Below are positions 41,232 to 50,162 of a DNA stretch of 64,000 bases, piece by piece. Source of the DNA: Streptomyces sp. SID12488 (GTDB taxonomy: Bacteria > Actinomycetota > Actinomycetes > Streptomycetales > Streptomycetaceae); assembly GCF_010548275.1 (NCBI RefSeq), contig NZ_JAAGLT010000011.1, positions 1 through 64,000 of the forward strand. Direction: 5' to 3'. Position 1 is the first letter of the stretch, and each line of letters opens with the position of its first letter. The notes beneath the pieces are model-generated. The model did not search any database. It was not told the origin of the DNA and worked only from the letters and a program-made list of their open reading frames with translations. A program made the translations under genes and the position numbers.

Positions 41232-43034
41232 GTGGCCTTTGCCGAGCTGACCCCACGCAGACCTGTCATGCGCGCCGACAAGCCCACGCAGGCACGTGAG
41301 GTGTGGCACGAGCGCCACCGGGTGGCCCTGACAGTGACCGCCTGCGCGGTGCCGCTGTACTTCGTGTGGTGGGCGGTGTTCGCGACCGGCGGCGGCGACC
41401 TGGCCGCCCAGGTGGCGTGGGCCGAGTTCGCGAAGATGTATCCAGGCTCCGCATACAACCTGTTCTGGTACGGCGGTCTGCACGCGGCCAACTACAGCCT
41501 GATGTCCCCGTACCTGATGGCCGCCATCGGCGTCGTCGCGACCACCATGCTCTCGGGGGTCGCGGCCACGGTCCTCGGCGCGGAACTCGTCGCCCGCACA
41601 GGTGTGCGAAAGCCGCTGTGGCCGGCCCTGGCGGTGGGGTTCTCGCTGTGGTGCCAGGTGATCTCGGGTCGCTCGACGTTCGTGCTGGGCACCGCCTTCG
41701 CGATGGCGGCCGTACTGGCCGTGGTGAGCGGGCGCAGCGCACGGCACCTGGGCATCGCCGCCCTGTGCGCGACCCTGGCCACCACCGGCAGCCCGGTCGC
41801 GGGTCTCTTCGTACTCGTCGTCGGCGCCGCCTACCTGCTGTCGCGCGACTGGGGCCGGGCCGCGGCCCTGCTGGTGCCCCCGGTGGCCGTCGTGGGCGTC
41901 ACGACGCTGCTCTTCCCGTTCGAGGGCGAGCAGCCGATGCCGTTCGCCCGTATCTGGCCGCCCGTCATTCTTTGCGTGATCGTCGTCCTGACGGCCCCGA
42001 GCGCCTGGCGCACACTGCGTCTGGGCTCCGCGGTGTACGCGGCCGGCGTGGTCCTCTGCTACCTGATCCCGACCCCGATCGGTACGAACGTCGAGCGGCT
42101 CTCGGAGCTGGCGGCCCCGGCGACGCTACTCGCGATCATGATGTACCGGACCGGGTGGGGGACCGCCGAACAGCGGACCGGGGACCGGGACGGGGTGCAG
42201 GACGGGGACGCCGCCCAGGTGAGCCCTTCCCGGCTGAGCCTCCCCTTTCCCCTCCCCCTGCCCTGGTTCACGCCCCGGCGGCGCATCGTGGCCCTCGGGC
42301 TCGCGATGGCCATCTCGGTGAGCTGGCTGTCCGGCAAGACGATCGCCGACATCGTCACCAACACCACGGTGCCCGAGTGGGCCGTCAAGACGGACGGCGT
42401 CGTGAACGAGCTGAAGCGGCTGGGCGCCGAGCAGACACGCGTCGAGGTCGTACCGGCCCGCGACCACCGCGAGGCCGCCATCCTCGCCCCGTACATCAAC
42501 ATGGCCCGCGGCTGGAACCGGCAGGCCGACGTCGAGCGGGGCCGACTCTTCTACGAGGGCCACGGCGGCACCGCTGAGCCCGAGGGCGGCTTCTCCCCCA
42601 CGGCCTACAAGGCCTGGCTCTCCCAGTGGGCGGTGGGCTTCGTCGTCCTCGTCAACGGCGAACCGGACGGCCCGGCGAAGCTGGAACACGCCCTGGTGAC
42701 CAGCGGGCCCAGCTATCTCCAGCCCGTCTGGGAGGACGCCAACTGGAAGATCTACCGGGTCAAGAACGCGACCCCGCTGGTCGACAAACCCGCCACAGTG
42801 GTCAGCGCGGACGGCGCCAACCTCGTCGTCCGGATGCCGAAGGCGGGCGAGGTGACCGTACGGATCGCGTACTCGCCCTGGCTGTGGGCGGAGAACGGCT
42901 GCCTGACGGACGAGGGCGAGTTCACCAGGCTGACCGTCGAGGAGCCCGGCGACATCCGGATCAGCTCCGCGTACGGCGGCCCGTCCCAGGAGACGGCCCT
43001 GCAGTGCGAGAAGGAAGCGGAGAAGAACAAGTAA
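41232..43034 (+). CDS. Large polytopic membrane protein with soluble C-terminal part, GT-C-like
   Basis: 600 aa. GTG 41232 has GGAAG 6 nt upstream; ATG 41268 is an alternative. About 10-11 hydrophobic segments occupy roughly 35-400, then a soluble region of about 200 residues (NMARGWNRQADVERGRLFYE, and YLQPVWEDANWKIYRV). The latter resembles the extracellular end of GT-C glycosyltransferases and related integral membrane proteins: an exposed beta-rich domain ending near a Cys pair. I do not recognise a named family. It converges on the DD-carboxypeptidase gene across a 60-bp palindrome. Envelope glycan assembly is possible but is inference. Confidence 0.72.
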   Translation: MAFAELTPRRPVMRADKPTQAREVWHERHRVALTVTACAVPLYFVWWAVFATGGGDLAAQVAWAEFAKMYPGSAYNLFWYGGLHAANYSLMSPYLMAAIGVVATTMLSGVAATVLGAELVARTGVRKPLWPALAVGFSLWCQVISGRSTFVLGTAFAMAAVLAVVSGRSARHLGIAALCATLATTGSPVAGLFVLVVGAAYLLSRDWGRAAALLVPPVAVVGVTTLLFPFEGEQPMPFARIWPPVILCVIVVLTAPSAWRTLRLGSAVYAAGVVLCYLIPTPIGTNVERLSELAAPATLLAIMMYRTGWGTAEQRTGDRDGVQDGDAAQVSPSRLSLPFPLPLPWFTPRRRIVALGLAMAISVSWLSGKTIADIVTNTTVPEWAVKTDGVVNELKRLGAEQTRVEVVPARDHREAAILAPYINMARGWNRQADVERGRLFYEGHGGTAEPEGGFSPTAYKAWLSQWAVGFVVLVNGEPDGPAKLEHALVTSGPSYLQPVWEDANWKIYRVKNATPLVDKPATVVSADGANLVVRMPKAGEVTVRIAYSPWLWAENGCLTDEGEFTRLTVEEPGDIRISSAYGGPSQETALQCEKEAEKNK

Positions 43035-43057
43035 CGGAGACGGAGACGGCAGTACGA

Positions 43058-43117
43058 CGGCTGGATGTGCGGAAGCGCCCGCCCCGATCGGGGCGGGCGC
43101 TTCCGCACATCCAGCCG
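43058..43117. terminator. Perfect 60-bp loopless palindrome between convergent genes
   Basis: Two 30-bp arms meet at CGAT|CG with no mismatch, between the stops at 43034 and 43132. It acts as a bidirectional terminator for either transcript. Confidence 0.85.
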
Positions 43118-43131
43118 GATACGGGTACCCG

Positions 43132-46100
43132 TCAGCCGACCCGCGTGAGCTTCTTGTCGAAGCCGGGCTCGACCAGGTCCCGCTGGAGCTGTACGGGGAC
43201 CTTCACCGCGCCGCCCTTGCCGTCGCCCACGGTGAGGGAGCCCACCGCGGTGCCCGCCTTGGCGGAGTGCGGCAGATCGGCGGCTGCGGCGAACGACAGC
43301 TCGACCTTCCGCCCGGCCCAGCCGACCGCCGTGACGTCCTTCGACAGCACGACCGGCGTGTGCCCGCCGAGCCCGTCGTCGACGTACCCGACGACGTCGC
43401 CCTTCTTCAGGATCTTCGACGAGAGCAGTGCGTCCCGGGCGGCGATCATCGCCGTCTTGCTGACCGCGTTGACGGTGTCGATGATCGGCGCCGTGTGCTG
43501 GCCGAGGATCGCACCGACGACGATGGCCGTCTCACCGCCGACCTCCTTGGTGGCGGCGAAGAGCAGGTTGCCGCCGGCCGCGGTGGTGGTGCCGGTCTTG
43601 ATGCCGATCGCGCCGTTGTACGGGACGAGCCGGTTGTAGTTGTCCCACTTCTTGCCCGTGGGGTCGTACCAGACCGGCAGCTTGGTGATGTCCATCAGGG
43701 CAGGGATCCTCACCAGCGCGTTGCCCAGCTTCACCTGGTCCTCGGCGGTGGAGACGGTGGTCTCCTTCAGCCCGGAGGCGTCGGTGTAGGTGGTGTTCTT
43801 CATCCCGAGTTCCTTGGCCGTGGCGTTCATCTTCTTGATGAACGCCGCCTCGGTCCCCGAGTCCCAACGCGCCAGCAGCCGCGCGATGTTGTTCGCCGAC
43901 GGGATCATGATGGCCGAGATCGCCTGCTGCTCGGTGAGGACGTCACCGTTCTTGACCGTGGTGAGGGTGGACTCGCCGTCCTTCCAGTAGCCGGCCTCCT
44001 TCTCCGCCAGCGCGTCCACGGTGATCTTCGGGCCCGCCTGGCCGGACTTCAGCGGGTGGTCCTTGAGGACGATGTAGGCGGTCATGGCCTTGGCGACCGA
44101 CCCGATGGCGACCGGCTTCTGCTCGCCGAAGTTCCCCATGGTTCCGACGCCGTTGACGTCCATCCAGCCCTGTCCCTCGGACGGCCACGGCAGCGCGGCG
44201 GCCTTCCCGTCGAAGGTGTAGGAGTCCTCGGCGGTCAGTGTCAGCTCGGGGCTCGGCAGCGGACGCAGTGCCTGTACGATCGCAAATACGATCACCAACA
44301 GGATTGCTACCGGCGTCCAGATCTTGACGCGCCGCGCGATCGTCCGCACGGCGGTGTCCCGGGGCGGCGGCGTGTTCGTCAGCTCGGCCAGCAGATCCAG
44401 CGGAGGCATGGGCGGCAACGGCTGCTGCGTCGTCAGCTCCGGACCGACCTGCGGAACCACGGCCGTGGCATCGGCGGCGGGTGCCTTCGGCGACTGGACG
44501 ACGGGCGTCCCCGACGGCTGGGCCGCGGGCGCCTTGGGGGATCCGGCGGCGGGCGGCGGCTTGCGGGTGGAGGGATCGTCCAGCTGCCTCAGGGCTACGA
44601 ATTTGCTGGTTCGCTCGGAAACAGACTCGCCGGCGGCGTCCGCGACGGCGTCTGCCTTCGCGTCTGCGTCGGCGTCCGTCTTGGCGTCCGCGACGGCGTC
44701 TGCCTTGGCGCCCGCTTTGATGTCCGCGTCGCTCTTGTCGCTCTTGTCGTTCTTGGGCTTCGCGGCTGCGAGGTCGCCCAGCTTGAGCATCGTCGTCGGA
44801 TGGTCGACAGGGGGTGCTGCGGGCGGGCGTACGGCCTTGAAGATGGCGGTGGGCTGGTCGACGAAGGGCTTGGGAGCCGGCTCATCGACGTCCGCACCGG
44901 GGGCCGGGGCGGAGGTGGAGGCGGAGGCGGGGGCAGCGCCGTCTTCGGCCTTCGCGTCCGACTCGGGCCGCGAATCGGTCGTGCCCTCGGACTCGGCCTT
45001 GGCATCGGACTCGGTGCCGGACTTGCTGCCGGTCACAGTCCCGGACTCGGTGCCCGTGCCCATGCCGGTGCCGGATTTCGACCCAGTCGCCTCCTCGGCC
45101 CCTGCGCCGGACTCAACCTCGGTACCTGAGTGGATGCCTGACTTGGCCTCAGCTCCGGACTCGGCGCCAGCGTCGGTGCCGGTGCCGGTGCCGGACTTTG
45201 ACCCCGCCGTGCTCTCGGTCTCGGCTTCGAGCTCAGCATCGGTGCGGGAGTCGATGTCCGGCCTGGCCTCGGCCTCGGACCCGGCGTTGATGCCGGATTC
45301 CGCCCCGGCGGCGCTCACGGCCTCGGCGCCGGAGTCAGCGTCAGACTTCGGCGCGGTGCCGGACTTGGCCCCGGACCCGGACGCCGACTCGGACCCCGAC
45401 TCGGCGTCGGCCTTCGGCTCGGCCCTGGACTCCGTGGCGGACTTCGGCCCGGCCGCGCTCACGGCCTCGGCACCGGGCTTCGGCGCGGTGCCGGACTGGG
45501 CTCGAGCCTCGGACTCGGCGTCGGTGCCGGAGTCGATGCCCGACTCGGCCTCGGTGCCGGATTTGGTGCTGGTGCCGGACTTCGGCTCGGCCGCGCTCTC
45601 AGCCTCGGTGCCGGACTTCGGCTCCCGCTCCGGTTCGCCCTCCGCGGCGCTCTCCGGATCAGAGGAGTCCTCGCCGGAATCGCCAGATGCCCCGCCGGCG
45701 CCCCCAGGGGCCCCGTCAGCGGCCTCGGCGGGCCCATTGGGTCCGGCGTCGTCGACGGCGTCCGCCGGGGGCTCCTCGGCACCCTCAGTCGCTTCGGCCG
45801 GGGTGTCCGCACCCTGGGCCGCGTCGGAGCTGCGTTCCTCGGCGGCGCCCTCGACGCCCTCGGACTCGCCCTCACCCTCGCCCTCGTCCGCGCTGGCGAC
45901 CCAGGCGGCCACAGCCGCACGCAACCGGGTGCTGCCCGTCCCGTCGGTGCCGTCAGCGGGAGCCCCGGGCCCGCTGGGAGCCTCCGCGGCCGTGTCCGAC
46001 GCACTCGTGTCGGAGTCAACCTCCGCGTCCGCGTCCGCGGCATCCGTATCCGCATCCGCATCCGCATCCGCATCCGCATCCGCCGGAGGCTGCGGGCGCT

Positions 46101-46296
46101 GGAACACCCGCGTCGCCGTGTCTACGCCACCGCGTCCCGTGGGCTCCCGGTCCCGTTCCCGGGCCACCGCGAGCCGTGGGTCGCGTACCCCGGCGCCGGA
46201 TTCACCCCTGGCTCCGGGAACCGGCCCCGCGCTCCCCGACGTCGGTTCTTCCGACGACTCGCGCTGCTTCGACCTGTCGGGGGACTCGCCCGCCAC
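43132..46296 (-). CDS. D-alanyl-D-alanine carboxypeptidase (S11, DacC-like) with very long cytoplasmic tail
   Basis: 1054 aa from GTG 46296 (AAGGAGG 5 nt upstream; the frame is open to 46380). The first about 650 residues are low-complexity, acidic and repetitive, rich in SGTEAES- and DAESGSE-type units; a few conserved spots (KPFVDQPTAIFKAVRPPAAP) resemble Streptomyces DacC tails. One TM (WTPVAILLVIVFAIVQAL, about 659-676) is followed by an external S11 domain of about 350 residues with SVAK (about 730), SAN (about 799) and KTG (about 901) active-site motifs. It should trim pentapeptides in peptidoglycan. It is usually about 400 residues long, so the tail is exceptional. Confidence 0.88.
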   Translation of the reverse strand: MAGESPDRSKQRESSEEPTSGSAGPVPGARGESGAGVRDPRLAVARERDREPTGRGGVDTATRVFQRPQPPADADADADADADTDAADADAEVDSDTSASDTAAEAPSGPGAPADGTDGTGSTRLRAAVAAWVASADEGEGEGESEGVEGAAEERSSDAAQGADTPAEATEGAEEPPADAVDDAGPNGPAEAADGAPGGAGGASGDSGEDSSDPESAAEGEPEREPKSGTEAESAAEPKSGTSTKSGTEAESGIDSGTDAESEARAQSGTAPKPGAEAVSAAGPKSATESRAEPKADAESGSESASGSGAKSGTAPKSDADSGAEAVSAAGAESGINAGSEAEARPDIDSRTDAELEAETESTAGSKSGTGTGTDAGAESGAEAKSGIHSGTEVESGAGAEEATGSKSGTGMGTGTESGTVTGSKSGTESDAKAESEGTTDSRPESDAKAEDGAAPASASTSAPAPGADVDEPAPKPFVDQPTAIFKAVRPPAAPPVDHPTTMLKLGDLAAAKPKNDKSDKSDADIKAGAKADAVADAKTDADADAKADAVADAAGESVSERTSKFVALRQLDDPSTRKPPPAAGSPKAPAAQPSGTPVVQSPKAPAADATAVVPQVGPELTTQQPLPPMPPLDLLAELTNTPPPRDTAVRTIARRVKIWTPVAILLVIVFAIVQALRPLPSPELTLTAEDSYTFDGKAAALPWPSEGQGWMDVNGVGTMGNFGEQKPVAIGSVAKAMTAYIVLKDHPLKSGQAGPKITVDALAEKEAGYWKDGESTLTTVKNGDVLTEQQAISAIMIPSANNIARLLARWDSGTEAAFIKKMNATAKELGMKNTTYTDASGLKETTVSTAEDQVKLGNALVRIPALMDITKLPVWYDPTGKKWDNYNRLVPYNGAIGIKTGTTTAAGGNLLFAATKEVGGETAIVVGAILGQHTAPIIDTVNAVSKTAMIAARDALLSSKILKKGDVVGYVDDGLGGHTPVVLSKDVTAVGWAGRKVELSFAAAADLPHSAKAGTAVGSLTVGDGKGGAVKVPVQLQRDLVEPGFDKKLTRVG

Positions 46297-46485
46297 CGAT
46301 GCCTCCTTCTCGCGCCGCACGCTCACCGTGCGTCTACCGAACCGTGACCCGTGAACCGTCATGCGCCGCCCGAACGACACTGTCCGAACTGGCTACCAGT
46401 GTCCTGTGCGCAGACTTGACTCCAGCGGTAGACGAGAACGACATACCTACTGGTTCCACAACGAAGCGGTCACGCCCTCTCGACA

Positions 46486-46519
46486 GATGAATGTGAGAGG
46501 GGTCACCCTGTCATTCATC
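46486..46519. promoter_or_regulatory. 8-bp inverted repeat upstream of the GPP34 gene
   Basis: GATGAATG (46486-46493), 18-bp spacer, CATTCATC (46512-46519), ending 17 bp before the start. It could be an operator or a leader hairpin. Confidence 0.4.
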
Positions 46520-46536
46520 CACGCGGGGAGGCATGG

Positions 46537-47292
46537 ATGGGCAGGAGCCGCAGATCAATTCCGGAAGAGCTTCTACTGCTGGCGCTGGACCCGGCCACGG
46601 GTACCACCGCACAGCCGCAGTCGCTCGACCTCGGTCTGGCCGGAGCACAGCTAGTGGAGCTGGCGATGGCCGGACGGATAGCCCCAGATGGGGATCGTAT
46701 CGCCGTGGTCGTACCACGGCCGACTGGAGATCCAACACTTGACTGTGCGTTGGAACTGCTTCGCCGACGCGGAGCACCCGTACGCGCAGTGAACTGGATT
46801 GGCGGGCCCCGCCTGGGGCTGCGTCAGACCTACCTCTCGCATCTCGAGCGGTGCGGCATGGTGCATGCCGTGGCGGGACAGATGTGCGGGGTGCTTCCGA
46901 CGACTCGCTATCAAGCGACGGACACGGAGATCAGCCGGGAGATCAGAGCCCGACTGGACACCGCCATCCGCACCGGCGTCCCGCCGGACCCGCGGACGGC
47001 AGCGCTCGCCGCGCTGGCCCATGCGGTCGGTCTCGGCAAGCACCTGTATCCGGGTAACGAGGGACGTTCGTCCCGCTCCCGGCTACGGGACCTGATCCGG
47101 CACGACCCCATGGGTGGCCTGGTGGCTCACGCTGTCATGGACGTGCAGAACGGCGTCGCGGTCCAACCGCGTCGCAGCCCGGCACCGGTCGGCCGTCAGG
47201 CCGCCCCCGGAGCCAGGTCCGCATCGGAGCCCGCACGCGGCGTTCCGATGCAGCCGCACCACGGATCCATGGCGCGCGCCGTGGCTCACTGA
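46537..47292 (+). CDS. GPP34 (Golgi phosphoprotein 3-like) family protein
   Basis: 251 aa. The start SIPEELLLLALDPATGTT and the following SLDLGLAGAQLVELAMAGRI are the conserved GPP34 beginning, and the middle continues with the expected helices (RRGAPVRAVNWIGGPRLGLR, YLSHLERCGMVHAV). GGGGAGG lies upstream of ATG 46537. In eukaryotes GPP34/GOLPH3 binds phosphatidylinositol 4-phosphate. In Streptomyces many copies exist and the role is unknown; the proteins are soluble or membrane-peripheral. The C-terminal 50 residues are Pro/Arg-rich and probably disordered. It is divergent from the carboxypeptidase. Confidence 0.85.
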   Translation: MGRSRRSIPEELLLLALDPATGTTAQPQSLDLGLAGAQLVELAMAGRIAPDGDRIAVVVPRPTGDPTLDCALELLRRRGAPVRAVNWIGGPRLGLRQTYLSHLERCGMVHAVAGQMCGVLPTTRYQATDTEISREIRARLDTAIRTGVPPDPRTAALAALAHAVGLGKHLYPGNEGRSSRSRLRDLIRHDPMGGLVAHAVMDVQNGVAVQPRRSPAPVGRQAAPGARSASEPARGVPMQPHHGSMARAVAH

Positions 47293-47764
47293 GCCGCAGT
47301 CCCACGGCGAACGCCCGTATCCGCGAGGCACCCGCACGACCCCGTTCGACGCGCACACGCACCACGCAGGACCTCAACAGCGCCGCACCGCAGTCCCCAA
47401 GACCGGTTCGGGAGCCGCTGGCCCGCGCGGGGCGGTGAGGGACCGTAAGGACGTCCGCAAGGACTCCGGCCCGGCCCTCGCCGCCTCGCGCGGTCGCATG
47501 TCCGGGACCGGGCGCCCGCCGCTCACCCTTCGGCACATGTCCTCCGCCAGACGGCGTCCGGCACATGCGCGTACGGAGCCCGCCGGGAGCGAACCCGGAC
47601 GGTAAGCGGAATCCGCCGAACTGGCGTGTACCGGGCGCATATCTCCCGCCTCGGCACCGCATATCCGCAGTTTCCCAGCGGTAGCGCGCACCTTGGTGGC
47701 AGTCTGCTCAACAGCAGATACGGAAAGTGGCAAGTACAGGTACGCAGCCGGAGGTGCACGTCCC
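47293..47764. other. Intergenic stretch with no supported gene
   Basis: 472 bp between the GPP34 and XRE genes. ORFs on both strands have skewed Arg/Pro/Gly composition and no recognisable start or family. The promoter of the XRE gene should be near its right end. Confidence 0.5.
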
Positions 47765-48622
47765 ATGGCGTCCAATGTGAATCCCACCGTCAGGCGACGC
47801 CGGTTGGGCCAGGAGTTGCGCAGGCTCCGCGAACAGAAGGGCATGACGGCCGAAGAGGTCGCGGAGCGGCTGCTGGTCTCCCAGTCGAAGATCAGCCGGC
47901 TGGAGAACGGCCGTCGCAGCATCAGCCAGCGCGACGTCCGCGACCTGTGCGGGGTGTACGAGGTCGAGGACCAGCGGATGGTCGACTCCCTGATGGAGAT
48001 GGCCAAGGACTCCCGCCAGCAGGGCTGGTGGCACGCGTTCGGGGACGTCCCGTACAGCGTGTACATCGGCCTGGAGACGGACGCGGCGTCGCTGCGCGTG
48101 TACGACCCCCAGGTCATCCCCGGCCTGTTGCAGACCCGCCCCTACGCGGAGGCGCTCATCACCGGCGCGTTGCCCGAGACGCCCTCAGGTGACATCGACA
48201 ACCGCGTCCAGGTCCGGCTGCGCCGCCAGGAGCGAATCACCGCCGTGGAGAACCCGCTGCGCCTGTGGACGGTGCTCGACGAGGCGGCGCTGCGCCGTGT
48301 CGTGGGCAACAAGCTGCTGATGCGGGAGCAACTGGAGTCCCTGGTCGAGCAGTCCCAGCTGCCGCATGTCACGGTGCAGGTGATCCCCTTCGAGATGGGG
48401 GCGCACCCGGGCCTCAACGGCCAGTACGCGATCCTGGAGTTCCCCGACGCCGCCGATTCCAGCGTGGTCTACATCGAGGGCGTCACCAGCGACCTCTATC
48501 TGGAGAAAGCGCAGGACGTTCAGAAGTACAGCGTCATGTACGAACACTTGCGGGCACAGGCTCTGAATGTGGAGCAATCCCGGCAATTCATCGCGGACTT
48601 GGCGAAAGAGTACGCACGTTGA
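47765..48622 (+). CDS. XRE-family HTH regulator with DUF5753 (WhiJ-like)
   Basis: 285 aa. An N-terminal XRE HTH (RLGQELRRLREQKGMTAEEV and AERLLVSQSKISRLENGRRS, about 10-55) is followed by the DUF5753 effector domain (LRVYDPQVIPGLLQTRPYAE; LPHVTVQVIPFEMGAHPGLN; YIEGVTSDLYLEK). GGAGGTG lies 9 nt before ATG 47765; the frame is open from 47693. Streptomyces has dozens of these, each commonly beside a DUF397 gene, and the WhiJ locus controls development. The DUF397 partner lies 228 bp downstream on the same strand. Confidence 0.9.
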   Translation: MASNVNPTVRRRRLGQELRRLREQKGMTAEEVAERLLVSQSKISRLENGRRSISQRDVRDLCGVYEVEDQRMVDSLMEMAKDSRQQGWWHAFGDVPYSVYIGLETDAASLRVYDPQVIPGLLQTRPYAEALITGALPETPSGDIDNRVQVRLRRQERITAVENPLRLWTVLDEAALRRVVGNKLLMREQLESLVEQSQLPHVTVQVIPFEMGAHPGLNGQYAILEFPDAADSSVVYIEGVTSDLYLEKAQDVQKYSVMYEHLRAQALNVEQSRQFIADLAKEYAR

Positions 48623-48850
48623 CGTTCTTGCGAAGCAAGGGCCGAACAGTACACCTCTGCATCACGCCAGTGGAAGAGCCCGCTGGTATATGCCACCCGG
48701 TCGAGTGAACGGCCGCTCCGCAGAGCGATGTTGGCGAGTAGCGTCGATCAGGCCATCGAAGAACAACGTTGGCGCAAACCGTGCCGCGGGCTCCGCAGGG
48801 TGTCCTCCGGTCGGCGACAGCAACTCACCCCTGGTCAAAGCGGAGCGAAC

Positions 48851-49060
48851 ATGGCAATTCAGCAAGGCGCCACGAGCACCTGGACGAAGTCCTCGTACTC
48901 CACTGGCAACGGCGCGTGTGTCGAGGTCAAGTCCCCGACTCACGCGGCGATGGCGGTCCGGGACTCCAAGGTCCCGGCCGGTCCGACGCTGGCTTTCCCG
49001 GCCGACTCATGGAACTCGTTCGTGGCAGAGGTCAGCCGGGGAGCATCCGACCTCGTCTGA
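48851..49060 (+). CDS. DUF397 small protein, partner of the XRE/DUF5753 regulator
   Basis: 69 aa from ATG 48851 (GGAGCG upstream; the frame is open from 48728). The family signature is complete: WTKSSYSTGNGACVEVKSPT, then VRDSKVPAGPTLAFPADSW and a final NSFVAEVSRG. DUF397 proteins pair with XRE/DUF5753 regulators and may modulate or antagonise them. The 228-bp gap to the regulator is larger than in overlapping pairs, so it may have its own promoter. Confidence 0.88.
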   Translation: MAIQQGATSTWTKSSYSTGNGACVEVKSPTHAAMAVRDSKVPAGPTLAFPADSWNSFVAEVSRGASDLV

Positions 49061-49175
49061 AGCTTCACTTACTTCATCGCCACGTCCCACAACTTCATAA
49101 GCACCGCAGGAAGAGCCCTCTCGACTGGCCCGCCGTCCTTGCCGAGGGGGCTCGGCCATGCCCGGCTCCGGTCGG

Positions 49176-50060
49176 TCACCTGAGCCGGTCGACGTACAGG
49201 TCCGTCCCCGGCACCGTCGGAATGAACGGCGCCACCAACTCCACCCGCCCCAGGCCGACTTCGTTGACCGCCTCCTCCAGGCCCGTGAAGTGCGGCTCCC
49301 AGCAGTCCCGTGGGTCCGCCTCCAGGAACCACAGCAGCGTCAGCCGTACGTCCACACCCTCGACCTGCTTCACGTACGTCATACGGTCGCCGGGCAGCGG
49401 GGTCGGGTGGAAGACGGTGACCATCGCGGCGGGCGACCCGGCGAGCCGCTCGGGCAGATGCCGGGTGCGCAGCCACTCCAGCAACTCCGCCCGCGCTTCC
49501 GGGCTTTCGGCGTCGATGACCTGCAACACCAGGCCCGAGTACGGGTGGTCGAGGGCGTGGAAGTCACGGGGGCCGGTGGCGCCGTCCCGGTAGACCGTCG
49601 TCTCGTGGTCCTGGAACGCGGTGAAGACGTGGGTACGGTCGTGGTGGACACGCGCGTCGCGGTTGAGGCGTTTGTTGATGCCCACGGTCCAGCGCATGTG
49701 GTCGGCGTAGCGGCCCTCTGTGATCCAGTACGTGGAGAGATAGCAGCCGGCGGTGACCGGCTGCGCAACCGCCGACTTCTCGGGGTAGCGCAGGAGTTGG
49801 AGGTCCCGGGTCGCGACCCAGCGGCGGCCGGAGAACATCCACGGCATGGCCATCGCGCCAGCGATGAAATGATCATCTTCGTACCAGCGGTTGTACGCGT
49901 ACTCGTGACCCGGGTGCGGTTCGACCATGGTGATGAGTGCGTGGCCCGGGCGGACGCCGTACGGGCCGAGGGCCGCCAGTTCGGCGTACACCTCACTGCG
50001 GGTCTCCTCGACCGCCTCCCGTGCGCCCGTTTCCCGTTCAGTCGTTTCCCGTTCGGTCAT
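49176..50060 (-). CDS. Hypothetical protein with dimeric alpha/beta-barrel-like (EthD/DUF4286-type) features
   Basis: 294 aa. After a repetitive head (MTERETTERETGAREA) comes GHALITMVEPHPGHEYAYNR and WYEDDHFIAGAMAMPWMFSG, the pattern of dimeric ferredoxin-like proteins in which a His-containing loop faces a small cavity. A second half (LVLQVIDAESPEARAELLEW, TWPHL-like ends) repeats the topology. The exact family is uncertain and no catalytic role is shown. It is divergent from an SDR oxidoreductase, with a TGACG palindrome between them, so it probably acts in the same small catabolic route. Confidence 0.65.
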   Translation of the reverse strand: MTERETTERETGAREAVEETRSEVYAELAALGPYGVRPGHALITMVEPHPGHEYAYNRWYEDDHFIAGAMAMPWMFSGRRWVATRDLQLLRYPEKSAVAQPVTAGCYLSTYWITEGRYADHMRWTVGINKRLNRDARVHHDRTHVFTAFQDHETTVYRDGATGPRDFHALDHPYSGLVLQVIDAESPEARAELLEWLRTRHLPERLAGSPAAMVTVFHPTPLPGDRMTYVKQVEGVDVRLTLLWFLEADPRDCWEPHFTGLEEAVNEVGLGRVELVAPFIPTVPGTDLYVDRLR

Positions 50061-50117
50061 TCCCTTCGCCTCCCCTTCTCTTTCGCTCCTCTTCCTTCCT
50101 CCTTCGGACGCCCATAC

Positions 50118-50134
50118 TCTGACGCTCCGTCAGA
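50118..50134. promoter_or_regulatory. TGACG palindrome between the divergent SDR and barrel protein
   Basis: TCTGACG, CTC, CGTCAGA, perfect 7-bp arms. It looks like a TetR-type operator seen near lipid/polyketide genes, but no TetR gene lies nearby. Confidence 0.6.
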
Positions 50135-50162
50135 CAATCCGCCAGAGCCGGGGAGGGCTTCG

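Noticed and set aside
43267..46354. Plus-strand ORFs of 620 and 676 aa opposite the carboxypeptidase
   Set aside because: They mirror the repetitive GC-rich tail, and the minus-strand frame has an S11 domain, a TM and a ribosome-binding site.
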